From assembly GCA_023055355.1 (NCBI GenBank), contig JALJCS010000053.1, positions 248,001-312,000 of the forward strand: a DNA stretch of 64,000 nt, read 5' to 3'. Origin of the DNA: Agelaius tricolor. Its lineage: Eukaryota; Chordata; Aves; Passeriformes; Icteridae. Positions 1-10,732 of this stretch are shown one piece after another. Both the position numbers and the translations under genes were made by a program. Below the pieces are notes generated by a model. It ran no database searches. It was given only the letters and a program-made list of their open reading frames with translations, and was not told the DNA's origin. The first letter of the stretch is position 1, and each line of letters opens with the position of its first letter.

Positions 1-414
1 CTGGGATTTTTGCCTGCCTTCCTCTTCACTGGGCTGCATTGCTCCTGAGCTCAGAGTAGATCCTTGAATATCAACCTATTTTCTTGGGGTGGTCTTCCCT
101 GCTTGGGCCTTTGTCCCATGGGACCATGCCAAACAGATCCCTGAAGAGGCCAAAACCTGCCCTCCTGAAGTCCAGGGCAGTGAGTTTGCTGTAGACCCTC
201 TGCACTGCCCTAATTTGAATTTGGTAATTGAATTTGGCATTTGAATTTGGCTGGAATTTGAAGTCCAGCCTTTTACAGAATCATAGAATTTCATGGTCAC
301 TGCAGCCAATGTTTCTCTTGAGCCTGGTATTCCCCACTGGCCTCACAGTCACCAAGGCCCAGCACAGCAGCTCTCCTCATTTCCTCTGTCAGGTGGAGAG
401 GGAAATTGTCATCA
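1..414 (-). mobile_element. CR1 LINE fragment, ORF2 part downstream of endonuclease
   Basis: Read on the minus strand this segment follows the avian CR1 ORF2 consensus closely. It includes the stretch encoding 'SLPWTSGGQVLASSGICLAW', matching the CR1 'aLdFrra.FgLfrdLl' linker before the reverse transcriptase, and the 'tattcaaggatc' and 'gctcaggagcaatgc' landmarks near coordinate 1. It carries frame breaks and is an inactive relic. It continues at 1044-1395 on the other side of a nested LTR, and its 3' part runs off the window start. Confidence 0.85.
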
Positions 415-1043
415 GCACTGTTCTGGCTGAGGGCAAATTTGGGAGAGAACCCTCCACATGAGTTCCTCTAGAGAGCACATTCAACCGGTCCCTCTCACAA
501 CCAGGCTGGAGAAAATACCTCCTTGGAGAAAAGTGGAAAAACCTGTTTATTAAGCAATAAAACCTAAACAATATTAAACAATGAAACCTCTTGCTGCTCC
601 AAAAGAGAGGCAATCTCACAAAGTCTCCTCCCTAGGTTGCAGCTCAGCTCACTCAGTCTCTGATCAGTCCCTGTGGTGCTGGAAATTCCGTGGCCCAGGC
701 CCAGCCCGGTGGGTCACAGGTGTGAGCTGCCAGTGCTCTTCTGTTATTCAGTCTGGAGAAGGTCTAAACAGGTCCAAAGAAAAGGGGGAAAACCTCCCCA
801 CAATCTAGGGAACTTCTTTGTCTCAGCTAGCTAAAACTAACTAAAAGCAAAGGAGAGCTCTGTCCTGCTGTCTGTCCATCCACAGACATCACAGTCCAGG
901 AGCAGGAATGTGGAGCAGTGAGTGCAGTTTCTGAAAAGAAACTCCGTGCTTCTTCTCTCCCCCCTTCACTCTTGGAACAAGCCTTAAAGGTGCAAAACTT
1001 ATTATTCAGCAGAAACCAGAACAGATGACTGGGGATACAAGCA
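415..1043 (-). mobile_element. Solo LTR of an avian endogenous retrovirus, nested in CR1
   Basis: About 630 bp interrupt the CR1 reading on the minus strand. The insert has LTR features when read on that strand: a likely start TG at about 1043, a polyadenylation signal AATAAA (as TTTATT at 546-551) followed by 'caggtttttccacttttctcc', and a tail resembling the U5 of a common passerine LTR with that poly(A) context. No internal retroviral sequence follows, so it is a solo LTR. A clean target-site duplication was not found, so both ends are approximate. Family assignment (ERVL-like or ERV1-like) is uncertain. Confidence 0.7.
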
Positions 1044-1395
1044 TGATATAGCCAAGCCAGCACATTCCAGGAATCTCCTGGTTCGTTTATGTCCTGTTCT
1101 GTTGCCCATCCAACTGATACCAGGGTTGGAGCTCCCCATGAACATGAGGCTCCTGATTTTTGTCCAGAGTGGCCTAATCTGCTGGTTGCTGGTGGGGTGG
1201 CCTGTGGCAGACCCCACTGCAGTGTCACCTGTCCCTCACCCTCCTTCAATCCTGACCCTGATTAGCTCTGGCTTGGCTCCTCATCCATCCCCAGTGCAGC
1301 TGGTCACTGGCACAGAGGGAGACACCACCTACTGGTCCCTGTCCTTCCTGAAAACCCCTTATCCTTCCTTGTCCAACAACCCAGCCATATGATGC
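1044..1395 (-). mobile_element. CR1 LINE fragment, endonuclease domain part
   Basis: Minus-strand translation gives the C-terminal part of the CR1 apurinic-like endonuclease: 'FMGSSNPGISW' fits the family motif MGDFNxPxIxW (the D and N are degraded to S and S), followed at the usual spacing by 'RRFLEC'. The upstream text matches the CR1 stretch leading to 'CYRPP', here 'gtctgccacaggccacc'. It is the 5' partner of the CR1 piece at 1-414, separated by the inserted LTR. The catalytic motif is damaged, so it is a fossil. Confidence 0.85.
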
Positions 1396-4300
1396 TGATC
1401 ACAGCCTCTCTAACTCCAGTTTCTGTCCCCTGTGTTGTTTCTGTTTACACAGAGGCATTTCAGTTTGGCTCTCCATGAAGTGATTTGCTGTCTGCACTGG
1501 CTGGAATTCCTTTGTGCTGCTCTTCAGGTGCTCTCCTGCTCTCCTGCAATGCCTCTCCAGTCTCTGGACCAAACTGACATGAGTCTGTTTGATTTAGGTT
1601 CCCCTCTCCCAACAATCTTAATTTAAAGCTGTTTTATCCAGCTTGGCATCTTAATATTTCCCTCTGTCATTTCCCTCCATGCAGGCAAAGCCTCCACTCT
1701 CAAGGGATTTTTAGGAAACATGTGGATAGAGAAAGAGACAAATTTAGGATTTAAGGGTAGCAAACTGTCTTTACGTCCCTTATAGAAGGGGTAGAAAATC
1801 AAACATGTACTTTAGTACAAGAGCCAGTCAGAATATTTTCCCCAGCAGATATGTACAGCTTTGGCAGCTGAAGCTTTTAAACTGGAAACATCTTATCAGA
1901 AAGCCAGAATATTTCAACAGAGAAATATTACTCACAGATTTCACAATCTATTTACCTCCTCCAATAATCCTCCCTACCCTAGGCTGCAGGGCCAGGGTAT
2001 ATCATTGTCATTCCTTATATCAATGCCATCCCCTTTTTTTTTTTTTTTTTTTCCATAGGTAGCCTTTAAAAATAGCTCCACCATTTCTCAAATAGATTCC
2101 AAATTGCAGTGGAGTGACAAGAGGACAAGCTTTTCTTGAGTTTTATTTTAGCTGTGAAGTTCTCCTTTGTTTCACATCTCTCCTATTTTTGTCACATTCA
2201 ACTGTAGCTGGAGAAAGCCACTGAGAAAAAGCAGAAGCTGGAGACTCACCCCCAAGTCTGAAAAGTGGTGGAAGTCATTACTTCTGCTCTAATAAAAAGA
2301 ATCACATAACTCCTTCTGCTCACAAATCCAGCCTGAAAGGTCAGATATTGTTTCATCCTGCAGAGGAGCTTGCCCATGGACCCCAAGTTCAGAGTTCCAG
2401 CCCTTCCCTCTCTTTTACAGATCCCTTCTCACCACTGAATGGCAAGTTCTGTAAAAGCCACAAAGTTCCAAGCTATATGTGGCATAAGGCAGCTGTTTGT
2501 CCCAAATTCCCACTGAGCTGACTACAGCAACACACAAATTACAAGCTTTACCTAGCAGCAGATAACCCACCAAGCAATTTCTGGCTTTGGGCTATGAGAG
2601 TCAGTGGGGCTCACTCTTGCAGCTGCCTGCACTTGATTCAGTTCTATTTTCGAGCCCTCTTTTAATTTTTGGGGCCCTTGGGTCAGAATTGCCCGGGGTG
2701 AGAAAAGGCAAAGGAAAAGAGGGGGCACATTTCAGTTCACCTTAGTGACTTCATCTTTACAGCTAAGCATCCAGCTACATCCTACCCAAATATCTTGGGT
2801 TTGAACTCAAAATTATGCACACAAAATGCCCTTCCTTAAACCCAGAGATGGGCTGAACATGGAGTGTGGGCTACTATATAGTTGCATACCCTTTCTTTTT
2901 TTTTTTTTTCCCTGTATTTTGTATTAAGTTGGGTAAGACCCTAAATGTCATTGAAATAAGATGACAAAGGCTTCCGTATTTTTTTCCAAGCTGGACATTG
3001 TCTAAGCAACAGAGACCTCACAGTACAAAGTGGAACAGGCTCTAGACCACCATTAGCAAACTGAGCTTTGATTGTAGATTCCCATTTACCTCATTAAAAT
3101 TTTGACTTACAAGTGAAGGGTGGCTCCACACAGCCCAGCACAGACTGGCAGAGAATCCAATTTGTCTGAGGATCATTCTAGTTGAGCTGATCACATCACA
3201 ATCTCCAATGTCACACAGATTGAAAAGGCTGGATCCTGAAGCAGTAATGGCCAAATTCTTTTTGTTGTTATTTATGAGCCAGGAAACTCTCATGGGCCCT
3301 GATGTTTCCAAATGTTAGCCTGGGAAGTCTAGAATGGTCAAATGTCTCACTTTTACTGCTCTTCAGACATTAATGATGGATAAATTCTGATGGAGAGACC
3401 TCTCTTAGTAAGACCAAGCACCTCTCTGTAACTAACTTTCCCTTCTTACACATGAAAAGCTCCAAGGAGACTCAGAACCCCTCCAGGACTTCCATCACAC
3501 TTGCTTCTGGCTCAAAAGCCTTCCTGACCCACCTGAGGGGCTGAAAGTGTACCCCAATCTTATATTACTCAGCTTCCCGTTTGGCTTTCTGCACCCCGAG
3601 TTTCGTGGCGCTCAAAAAGGCAAAGAGGCAGCAAAGGGAGAGCATTTCTGTGGCTGAGTGTGGCTTTTGCTCCAAAAATACACTAAGCAGCTGGATGCCA
3701 CAGGCATGCAAATGAGCAAGGGCTCCGTTTGCATATGAGCATTGAGAAATACACTTGATGCAATTTCACCTGTCACCAAGACACAGCTGTCCCCAGGAAC
3801 AAAGTCTAGCAAGGCAATAATTTGTGTATTGGAGTGACAAACCCTTCTTATGTGCAGTAAAACTTTGGGAAGGCCAAGCCAATCTGGCAAGTGCTGGCAT
3901 GGTTACTTCTTTTTGTTACTTCTTTTTTTGGGTGCTGGCTCTTGTACCAGGGTTTTTTAATGCATTGCAGGTGTAGCTCAGGAATTTTTACTGCCCCAAT
4001 CAGTCACCAAGTGGTGCTAAGATGGGTCCTGACACCCTGCAAGAAGAAACACAAGCCATGGACAAGCTGCTTCTCTTTGTTGCTTGGTCACAAGAAGAAC
4101 AGAAAATTATTTCATTTTGTATAGGAAAGGCCTTGCTTTGCCACTACTTACCCCACCTTACTTCCCACAGATGTTTTAAAGGAAAAGAACGAACTCTTCT
4201 TGGTGTGGGGACTCTCTGGCATTGAGAATTGCTGCAGTTTGGGGTTTTTGGTGTCCATTACACTATCCCTGAGGAGATACACATGTATGGCATCCTGCAT

Positions 4301-7000
4301 AAACCCATCAGAGCTGCAGAGAGCCAGGCAGACACCAGAGCGAGTCCTGCATGGCTGGCAGCAAGAACCTGCACCTGCACCAAACTGAGACAGGGCTGTT
4401 AGGCTTCACTGCGTGAGCAAAGGGTGCAGAACCTGAACAAAAGGGGGAAATCAAGTTATTTGTCTGTGGTTGTACAGACAAAGCTGCAGTAAAGCCAGAT
4501 CACTCTAGTCTGAGTTCATACTTCGATCATTTCCCCACAGGGCCATCCTTCCCCCTGCAAACAGCTTCCACAGAGCTCACACCATGCACACAAGGATATT
4601 TATCACTGGAGAGGATAATAAAACACTCACAGAAAGGCTGAATTCCAGACTTGATTACAAGGAAAAGCAAGAGCTCTCAATATCTCACATTGCATTATCA
4701 TACTACACACTGGACAGCTTTTCCCTAAAAGGAAAGCTTGTGGCCACACAGGGATTTGGGATTGGAAATGGCAGAAACACTGGCTCATTATTTATTTTTT
4801 TATAAATAAATATCCAGCATTTCTGCATCACCAGATGCTAGGCTTGTCTAAACTCACTAGCCCAAAACTAAATGGGCACAAGCCCACCAAGCACTGCCCC
4901 TAGCCCCTCGCCCCTCTTTGTGGAGCCTACATCTGGTCAAATCTACAAGTACAAAGGGTACAACAAGTCCAAGAGAGCAGCAGCAGATGTGCCATAACCT
5001 CTCATATTTCTTTAATACAAGGGCAAAGAATCAAGTGAGATCTGAGGTGCAGGTTCCTTGGAGATGCAGCAGGTAGAAGTGAGGGTGCTGGCAGGACATT
5101 TTTCTTTGTGGAACAAGCTTCCAGTGAAGAAATAGATCTCATCAGCCTGGAAACCAGGTCATGGTTTTGAGGCATATTAGTTGAGTAAATCACTACAAGC
5201 ACTGACATGCAAGGGAAAGTAACAGTTCAGGACAGGTACAAGGTATCACCCCTGCTGAAGTCAATTAATGAAGCCATTATATGGCCAGGCCTGTTTACAC
5301 CAGCCAGAAATCAAGTTTCAGAGTTCCAGGCAAATCTCTACAGTGGGAGAAGGAGGGGGAAAAAAAAGGAAACAGATCACGAAATGATATGATACAACAT
5401 ATTTCCTCTAAATGCTTCAACGTGGAAAGACTGGCAGAGGTTTCCATGAGGTGTTAGTAAATCTCTCAGCAAATAACCAAGGCAGCAGAAACAAAATTAA
5501 TACATGCCAGGGGCAACCAACAGGTTTTTAATTGGTTTGGTTGGTTTTTTTCTCCCTTTTAATTCCACTCTCTCATTTCACTCTGTGTTTGGCAATTCGT
5601 TATCTAATTTAAAGCAGGCACCATACCTTAGAGTCTCCTCACTTTGCACATTGCATGTTTAGACCATTTCCATCGTGTGATTTTTATTTTTTTTTTTTTG
5701 TCTCCCTGCATTGTTTTGGCTGCCAGAGCAGAAATCCTTCGCCTCTGATTTCCAGAAAATCTGGATTCCTCTCTCTGCTTGAAGCCAGTTGAAGCAGCTG
5801 CTGCCCTGACTGCAAAATCAAGAGGGTAGAAGCCCTCAGAACCAAAGGTGACTTTGCAAGAAAACATCTGAAAATGTTTCAGGCACCATTTTCAAAGAAT
5901 CAAAGGGAGTCTTTAAGTTCTCAAGTGACTTACCTTGAAATTACATGAAAATTCACCTGTGTGTGCTGCAGAATGCCTTCCCCGTCTGGAAACACGTGGA
6001 TGTTTCCTCTGGATTAAAAGAGCAGCTGCAAACAGAGGGTGAACTGCAAGGTCATGTAAATCCAACCCCTCCACCTGCTCTCTCTTTTGGAGGTTCCTCC
6101 AGCTGTGGCAGAGGTCTGGGGCAGGTAAAACTCACCTGGGACCTGGTCCAGGTCTCATGGGGGCAATGAGAGATTTCCACTGGCTTTTATAGGTTTTGGA
6201 TCCAGCCCAGCCTGGGGGAGCTGGAGGGTGCAGGTTAAAATATCCCCCCCTGCATTTCCTTTTGCACACACAGAGTAATTCCCTCCTCTGTAGCTGGTTT
6301 CAGTAAGAGTTTGTGGGCTTTTTAATTTTTTTAATTATTTTTTTTTTTAATCCAGGCTCCCTTGTATGCAGTTACGGCCCCCGGGGTAGAGCGAGGCTTT
6401 GAAAATCTGCGATTCTGGGGTTTTGGACTTACTGTTAGGTACAGTTTGTCTGATTTTTATCTTGGAGCTCTTGTTAAATCCTGTGCCATCCTCACAGAGT
6501 TAGAAACCCCACTTATTTCGGGGAAGTGAGAGTTCCCTTGCCCCAAGCCAGGCTGAAAACCACGGATAATATGAGGTGCTGCTCTCAGGAGATGCCTCTG
6601 ACCCTAAAGCAAGGCCTGAGACTCTTAAGCCTCATTTTTCCCCCAGCTTCTGCAAAGCACTCTCTGCTGAGCCCTAACGAGATCCTTCCTTGCACAGGAC
6701 TTGGCTGTGCTGGTTGGTTTATTTAGGCTTGTGTTTATAGAGTGTGACAGAACTGGGATAATGACGATAATTGGGTTTGACACAGCATGAGCAGAAAATG
6801 TGCAGAAGAAAAGGAGTGCCTCAGATGAGTTTCATCTTGGGTTTATCTAGAGACAAACTGCTGTATGGGATTTCCTCTGCCTTATGGCCAGCAGGACCTG
6901 CTGCAAGCTTGCAATAACTCTCCTCACAAAGTGATCTGGGTTAAGAGCATGTTTGTTCAGGTGTCTGTAGCTACAGCTTAGGAACCAAGACACAAACTGA
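1396..7000. other. Unassigned non-coding stretch
   Basis: No gene, RNA or classifiable transposon was recognised. Poly(T) runs occur near 2033-2052, 2894-2910 and 5687-5699, and a T/A-rich patch at 6322-6350. All open frames are under 100 codons and lack domain signatures. Two octamer-like motifs in opposite orientation (ATGCAAAT at 3706-3713 and TTTGCATAT at 3728-3736) lie 15 bp apart; this is the only regulatory-looking pair noted. Confidence 0.6.
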
Positions 7001-7598
7001 AAAAAAATTAAAAAAAAAAAGAAAAAAGAAAAAAGAAAAAAAAAGGAAAAAAAGAAAAAGAAAAAAGAAAAAAAAAAAAAGGGAAAAAATAAAAAAGAAA
7101 AAAGAGAAAAAGAAAAATAAAAAAAAAAAGAAAAAGAAAAAAGGGAAAAAGAAAAAGGAAAAAGAAAAAAGGGAAAAAAAAGAAAAAAGAAAAAGAAAGA
7201 AAAGAAAAAGAAAAAAACAAAGGAAAAAAGGGAAAAAAAGAAAAAGAACAAAGAAAAAAAGGAAAAAAAGAAAAAGAAAAAAGGGAAAAAGAAAAAGGAA
7301 AAAGAAAAAAAAGGGAAAAAAGAAAAAGAAAAAAAGAAAAAGAAAGAAAAGAAAAAGAAAAAAAACAAAGGAAAAAGGGGAAAAAAGAAAAAGAACAAAG
7401 AAAAAAAGGAAAAAAGAAAAAGAAAAAAGGGAAAAAAAAGAAAAAGAAAAAAAGAAAAAAAGGAAAAAAAAGAAAAAGAAAAAAGGGAAAAAAAAGAAAA
7501 AGAAAAAGAAGAAAAAGAAAAAGAAAAAAAAGGAAAAGAAAGAAAAAAAAGAAAAAGAAAGAAAAAAAGAGAAAAATTAAAAAAAAAAAGGGAAAAAA
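7001..7598. repeat. A/G-only low-complexity tract with internal 148-bp repeat
   Basis: About 600 bp of almost pure purine on the plus strand, made of A4-8 runs separated by G, GG or GGG, with a handful of T and C interruptions. The rare C positions recur with a fixed offset (7218 to 7366 and 7249 to 7396), showing an internal duplication with a period of about 148 bp rather than random slippage. Long F-rich open frames on the minus strand are artefacts of this composition. Confidence 0.9.
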
Positions 7599-8920
7599 GT
7601 TATTTATTTAAATGAGAGGGGGGAGTCATGGGTAGTTTTTCAAGAATATCTGGGAGATGCCAGGCACCTGAGAGGTCGAGCCTTACCTCCACATCAGAGG
7701 GCATTTTCCAGCTTCTTCCCTGGCACCACCTGCAGGACCAGCCTGGAAGTGGCTCTTCCTGCCTCCAGGTAAAACCAGTTACCACGACCTGAGAGAGGAG
7801 GAATAAAGCCAGAGAAATGCAGATCACTCATGTTTGGGAGCCTGCCTGATCTTCCAAAGGATGGGTCTGTGGGTAGCTGTACAGGAATACTGCAAACTCT
7901 GCTCCATGGCAAAGTTCTCATGCTGAAAAATCAGTTTAGATCCCTCTCTTCTAAAAAAATTGTGGTTTACAAAGTGACTTGGCAGCTTTAAAACATAAGA
8001 TTCTTTTATCTATCATCTTTTTCTTTTTCTTTTTCTTTTTCTTTTCCTTTTCCTTTTTCTTTTCCTTTTCCTTTTTCTTTTCCTTTTCCTTTTTCGTATG
8101 TGTGGAAGGCTCTGTAAATTGATTGAAAAAATTGACTGAAGACATTAAAACATCTTTAGAGGGTCCTAGACCTCTGTGTCTGCTCTGTGGATTCTGCTCT
8201 GTATATTCAGCCTTCTTTTTCCAGGCTGAACTGCTGACATGTTACACAGCAAAGCCTTGATGCTCTGAAGTTGCCAGGTGGTATGGTTTTGGTGACACTG
8301 AAACCACTGGCAAATCCAGTTTGCAATTAATGAGTGCTTTCTTAGCCCAAAACATTTTCTTCTTGCTGAGAATAATCCCTCTCTCCCTGCCCCACCCCCC
8401 CTCAATCAATCCCCAGGACTTTCTAGAATAAAATGTGACATTCTTGGAAAAGCAAACGTTGGCACTTGGACATTTTTAAGCAAAATTTGGGAAGTTTGAT
8501 TTACGTTTGGGTTTTTTTGTTATGTTTTTTAAACTTGAGCCACTTTTGGAAGAAAATATGTTGATTTGAAACAGCACAAAACAACAAAAGCAAAACTATT
8601 TTGTTCAGCATCACAGAGTATCCAAATTAATCCAAATTACTGCACTGCTTTTTGCCCCCATTGCTCCTTCAAATGCTAAATAATTTATATTCTGGTTCAG
8701 CTGGAACTTCATTTTCTCCTTAATAACTTTGTCAACTCACTAAAATGAATAAATTCCCTGACATCAGTCACCTTTTCAAAACAGATTGGCGTGGAGAATT
8801 GTCCCCTCCACCCTCCTCCCCACCAGCCCCAGCCAAGCTGTTTGACCCCAGCAGCCCAGAGGGAAAGCGAAAATTCCAAGACAAATAGAGCAAGCATTCA
8901 AAAAAGAGCAATTCGAAAAA
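7599..8920. repeat. Unassigned DNA with a TTTTTC/TTTTCC tract at 8016-8095
   Basis: The only clear element is an 80-bp pure pyrimidine run at 8016-8095 built from TTTTTC units that change into alternating TTTTCC and TTTTTC units. The rest shows no gene or recognised transposon. Confidence 0.7.
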
Positions 8921-9196
8921 GAGCAAGGTCATAGCAGAGCTATCATATCCCCAGAAAAGAACGGGTACATTTGTGTGTGCATCTCCCTCTCTGTAATTTT
9001 TTTTTCCTGTGATTATTTTCTAGTTCAGCTTCCAGAGTGGCCCCTGAGTGTTGAGCAAGGTCAACACAAAGCAGAGCTATCATATCCCCCCCCAAAAAGA
9101 ACGGATACATTTGTGTGTGCATCTCCCTCTCTGTAATTTTTATTTTTTTCTGTGATTATATTTTAGTTTAGGTCAGCTTCCAGAGTGGCCCCTGAC
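8921..9196. repeat. Two-copy tandem duplication, period about 132 bp
   Basis: The block beginning 'gagcaaggtc' at 8921 is repeated at 9053. Both copies contain 'gcagagctatcatatcccc', 'acatttgtgtgtgcatctcc' and 'cagcttccagagtggcccc' in the same order. The copies differ by small indels in T and C runs and by a few extra bases (for example 'aggtcagctt' in copy two), so the duplication is not brand new. Confidence 0.9.
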
Positions 9197-9240
9197 TTTT
9201 TCCACCAGGGTGGATGGGAAGGAGGGTGCAAAATGTGGCA

Positions 9241-9810
9241 ACGCAGAATCAAGGATGGAAGGCAAAGCACCAGCCCTAGGCAAGAGGTCCAGCTCCATCC
9301 AAGGTGGGATCACTTAGAAAGGAAAGCAGGGGGAGTTTTGGGAATTGCCAGCAGAAAATGTCACGCAGAACGCGTGAGTCACGCAGGAAAAATGTGGGGA
9401 AAGGCAGGAGGACAGAGCAAAGCCCCCAAAGACCTGCTTGGAAAGGTCAGCTGGATGCGGAGCAGCCCGGTGCCAGCGCTTCCCCAGGAATAACAACGGG
9501 GGAGGATTGCCAGGTTCCGCCCCTGGAGTGGAAGGAGGAGAGTGGGGAGAGCCAGGGAGGCAGAGAGGAGAACCAGGAGCAGGGTGCCAGGAGCTTTGCA
9601 AAGCAGCAGAGCCTCGGTGGAGTTACGTCAGTGCAGAGACCAGCCCAGCAGCTAACTGAAGACACACGCCTCAGAGCAGCAAGCCCTGCCTCAGAGACCA
9701 AACTGAGCAAGCAGAGAGAGGAAAATCACTCAGACGGGTGAAATCTCACAAAGCAGAGGGGTCTGGATGTTTCCCGCCCGAATCCTCAAGAATTTACCTC
9801 AAAAATTGCG
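9241..9810. promoter_or_regulatory. CpG-dense patch with AP-1 and CRE-type motifs
   Basis: By eye there are 17 CpG dinucleotides in this interval, far above the surrounding sequence, and G+C is raised. It contains a perfect AP-1 site TGAGTCA (9375-9381) inside 'cgcgtgagtcacg' and a CRE-like TTACGTCA (9623-9630). A 145-codon hydrophilic open frame (9304-9741, plus) covers most of it but has no recognised domain. It may be a regulatory element or an unannotated first exon, or merely a locally GC-rich patch. Confidence 0.3.
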
Positions 9811-10344
9811 GGTTTTTTCTGCCTCTTCTATCCCAAAATCCTTCTGTGCTGAGGTGTGCCAGAGCCACCAGGCTTCAGGGGAGAGCTGGGCATGGCACAG
9901 GGCTGAGCTTTTGTGGAGCAGCACAGACACTTCTCACTGCTCACCATCTCATTTTTTTTTACCCCTTTCTGCACACATGGGAATGTGCAAATTACTCTGG
10001 TGCACAAGGATGCCTTTTTCTAGCCCAAAGATGTGCCATGGCCCTCCACTTCCAGCTCTGAATCATGCCAAAAACAGCAGGAGGAAAGGGACAAGGATTT
10101 TGAGGAAGTAAATGCTTTTAAAGCACATTTTAGCTCCTTCACAGAAGCTTTTTCCACTGTTTGCTTCAAAATTGCATTTCTCTCCTGTTCCCAGCTTCAT
10201 TTTTAAAGCCTGGTGTTAGCAAGGACTTCCAAAGCTCAGCATACATCTCCAGGTGGACAGAAGATATTGAAAATTGATGTTGGTTCAGTGCATTTCTGCT
10301 GAACAGGAATTATGAATTATCACCTTCAATACGGATCAGTTAGA

Positions 10345-10732
10345 GTGAGTCCAGGGGCTGACCATGAGCATGAACAGAAAGCTGGAGGAAAGACAGAGAA
10401 AATTGGGGTTGTTGGAGAAAACAAAGCTCCAGAGACGCATCAGAGCATCCTTTCAGTACCTAAAGGGGGCCTACAAAAAAGATGGGGACACATTTTTTAG
10501 CAGAGACTGTTGAGATGGAACAGGAATAGTTTTAAACTCCAGGAGGGTCGATTTAGACAAGTTATAAGAAAGAAGTTTTTTACAAAAAAAACCTGGGGTG
10601 CTGGCAGACATTGCCCAGAGAAATAGTAGATGCCCCATCCATGGAAACACCGGGAGTGAGGTTGGATGGGATTTTAAGGTCCCCTCCAACTCAAAATATT
10701 CCATGATTACAAAGTCACATTATTCCATGATT
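10345..10732 (+). mobile_element. CR1 LINE 3' end
   Basis: Plus-strand match to the CR1 3' region: 'cagtacctaaagggggcct', 'aagatgggga', 'ggttttaaact'-like and 'gatgccccatcc' in canonical order, then 'ggttggatgggattttaagg' and a tail of degenerate 8-mer repeats ('attccatgatta' twice near 10697-10732). A part of the segment between the 'gatgccccatcc' and 'aaggtcccc' landmarks is deleted. It is the typical 5'-truncated, non-coding copy. Confidence 0.9.

Noticed and set aside
6847..7398. 183-codon F-rich open frame on minus
   Set aside because: Produced entirely by the A/G-rich tract on the opposite strand.
9304..9741. 145-codon hydrophilic protein in the CpG-dense patch
   Set aside because: Antisense and other-frame ORFs of similar length overlap it; composition explains it better than coding.
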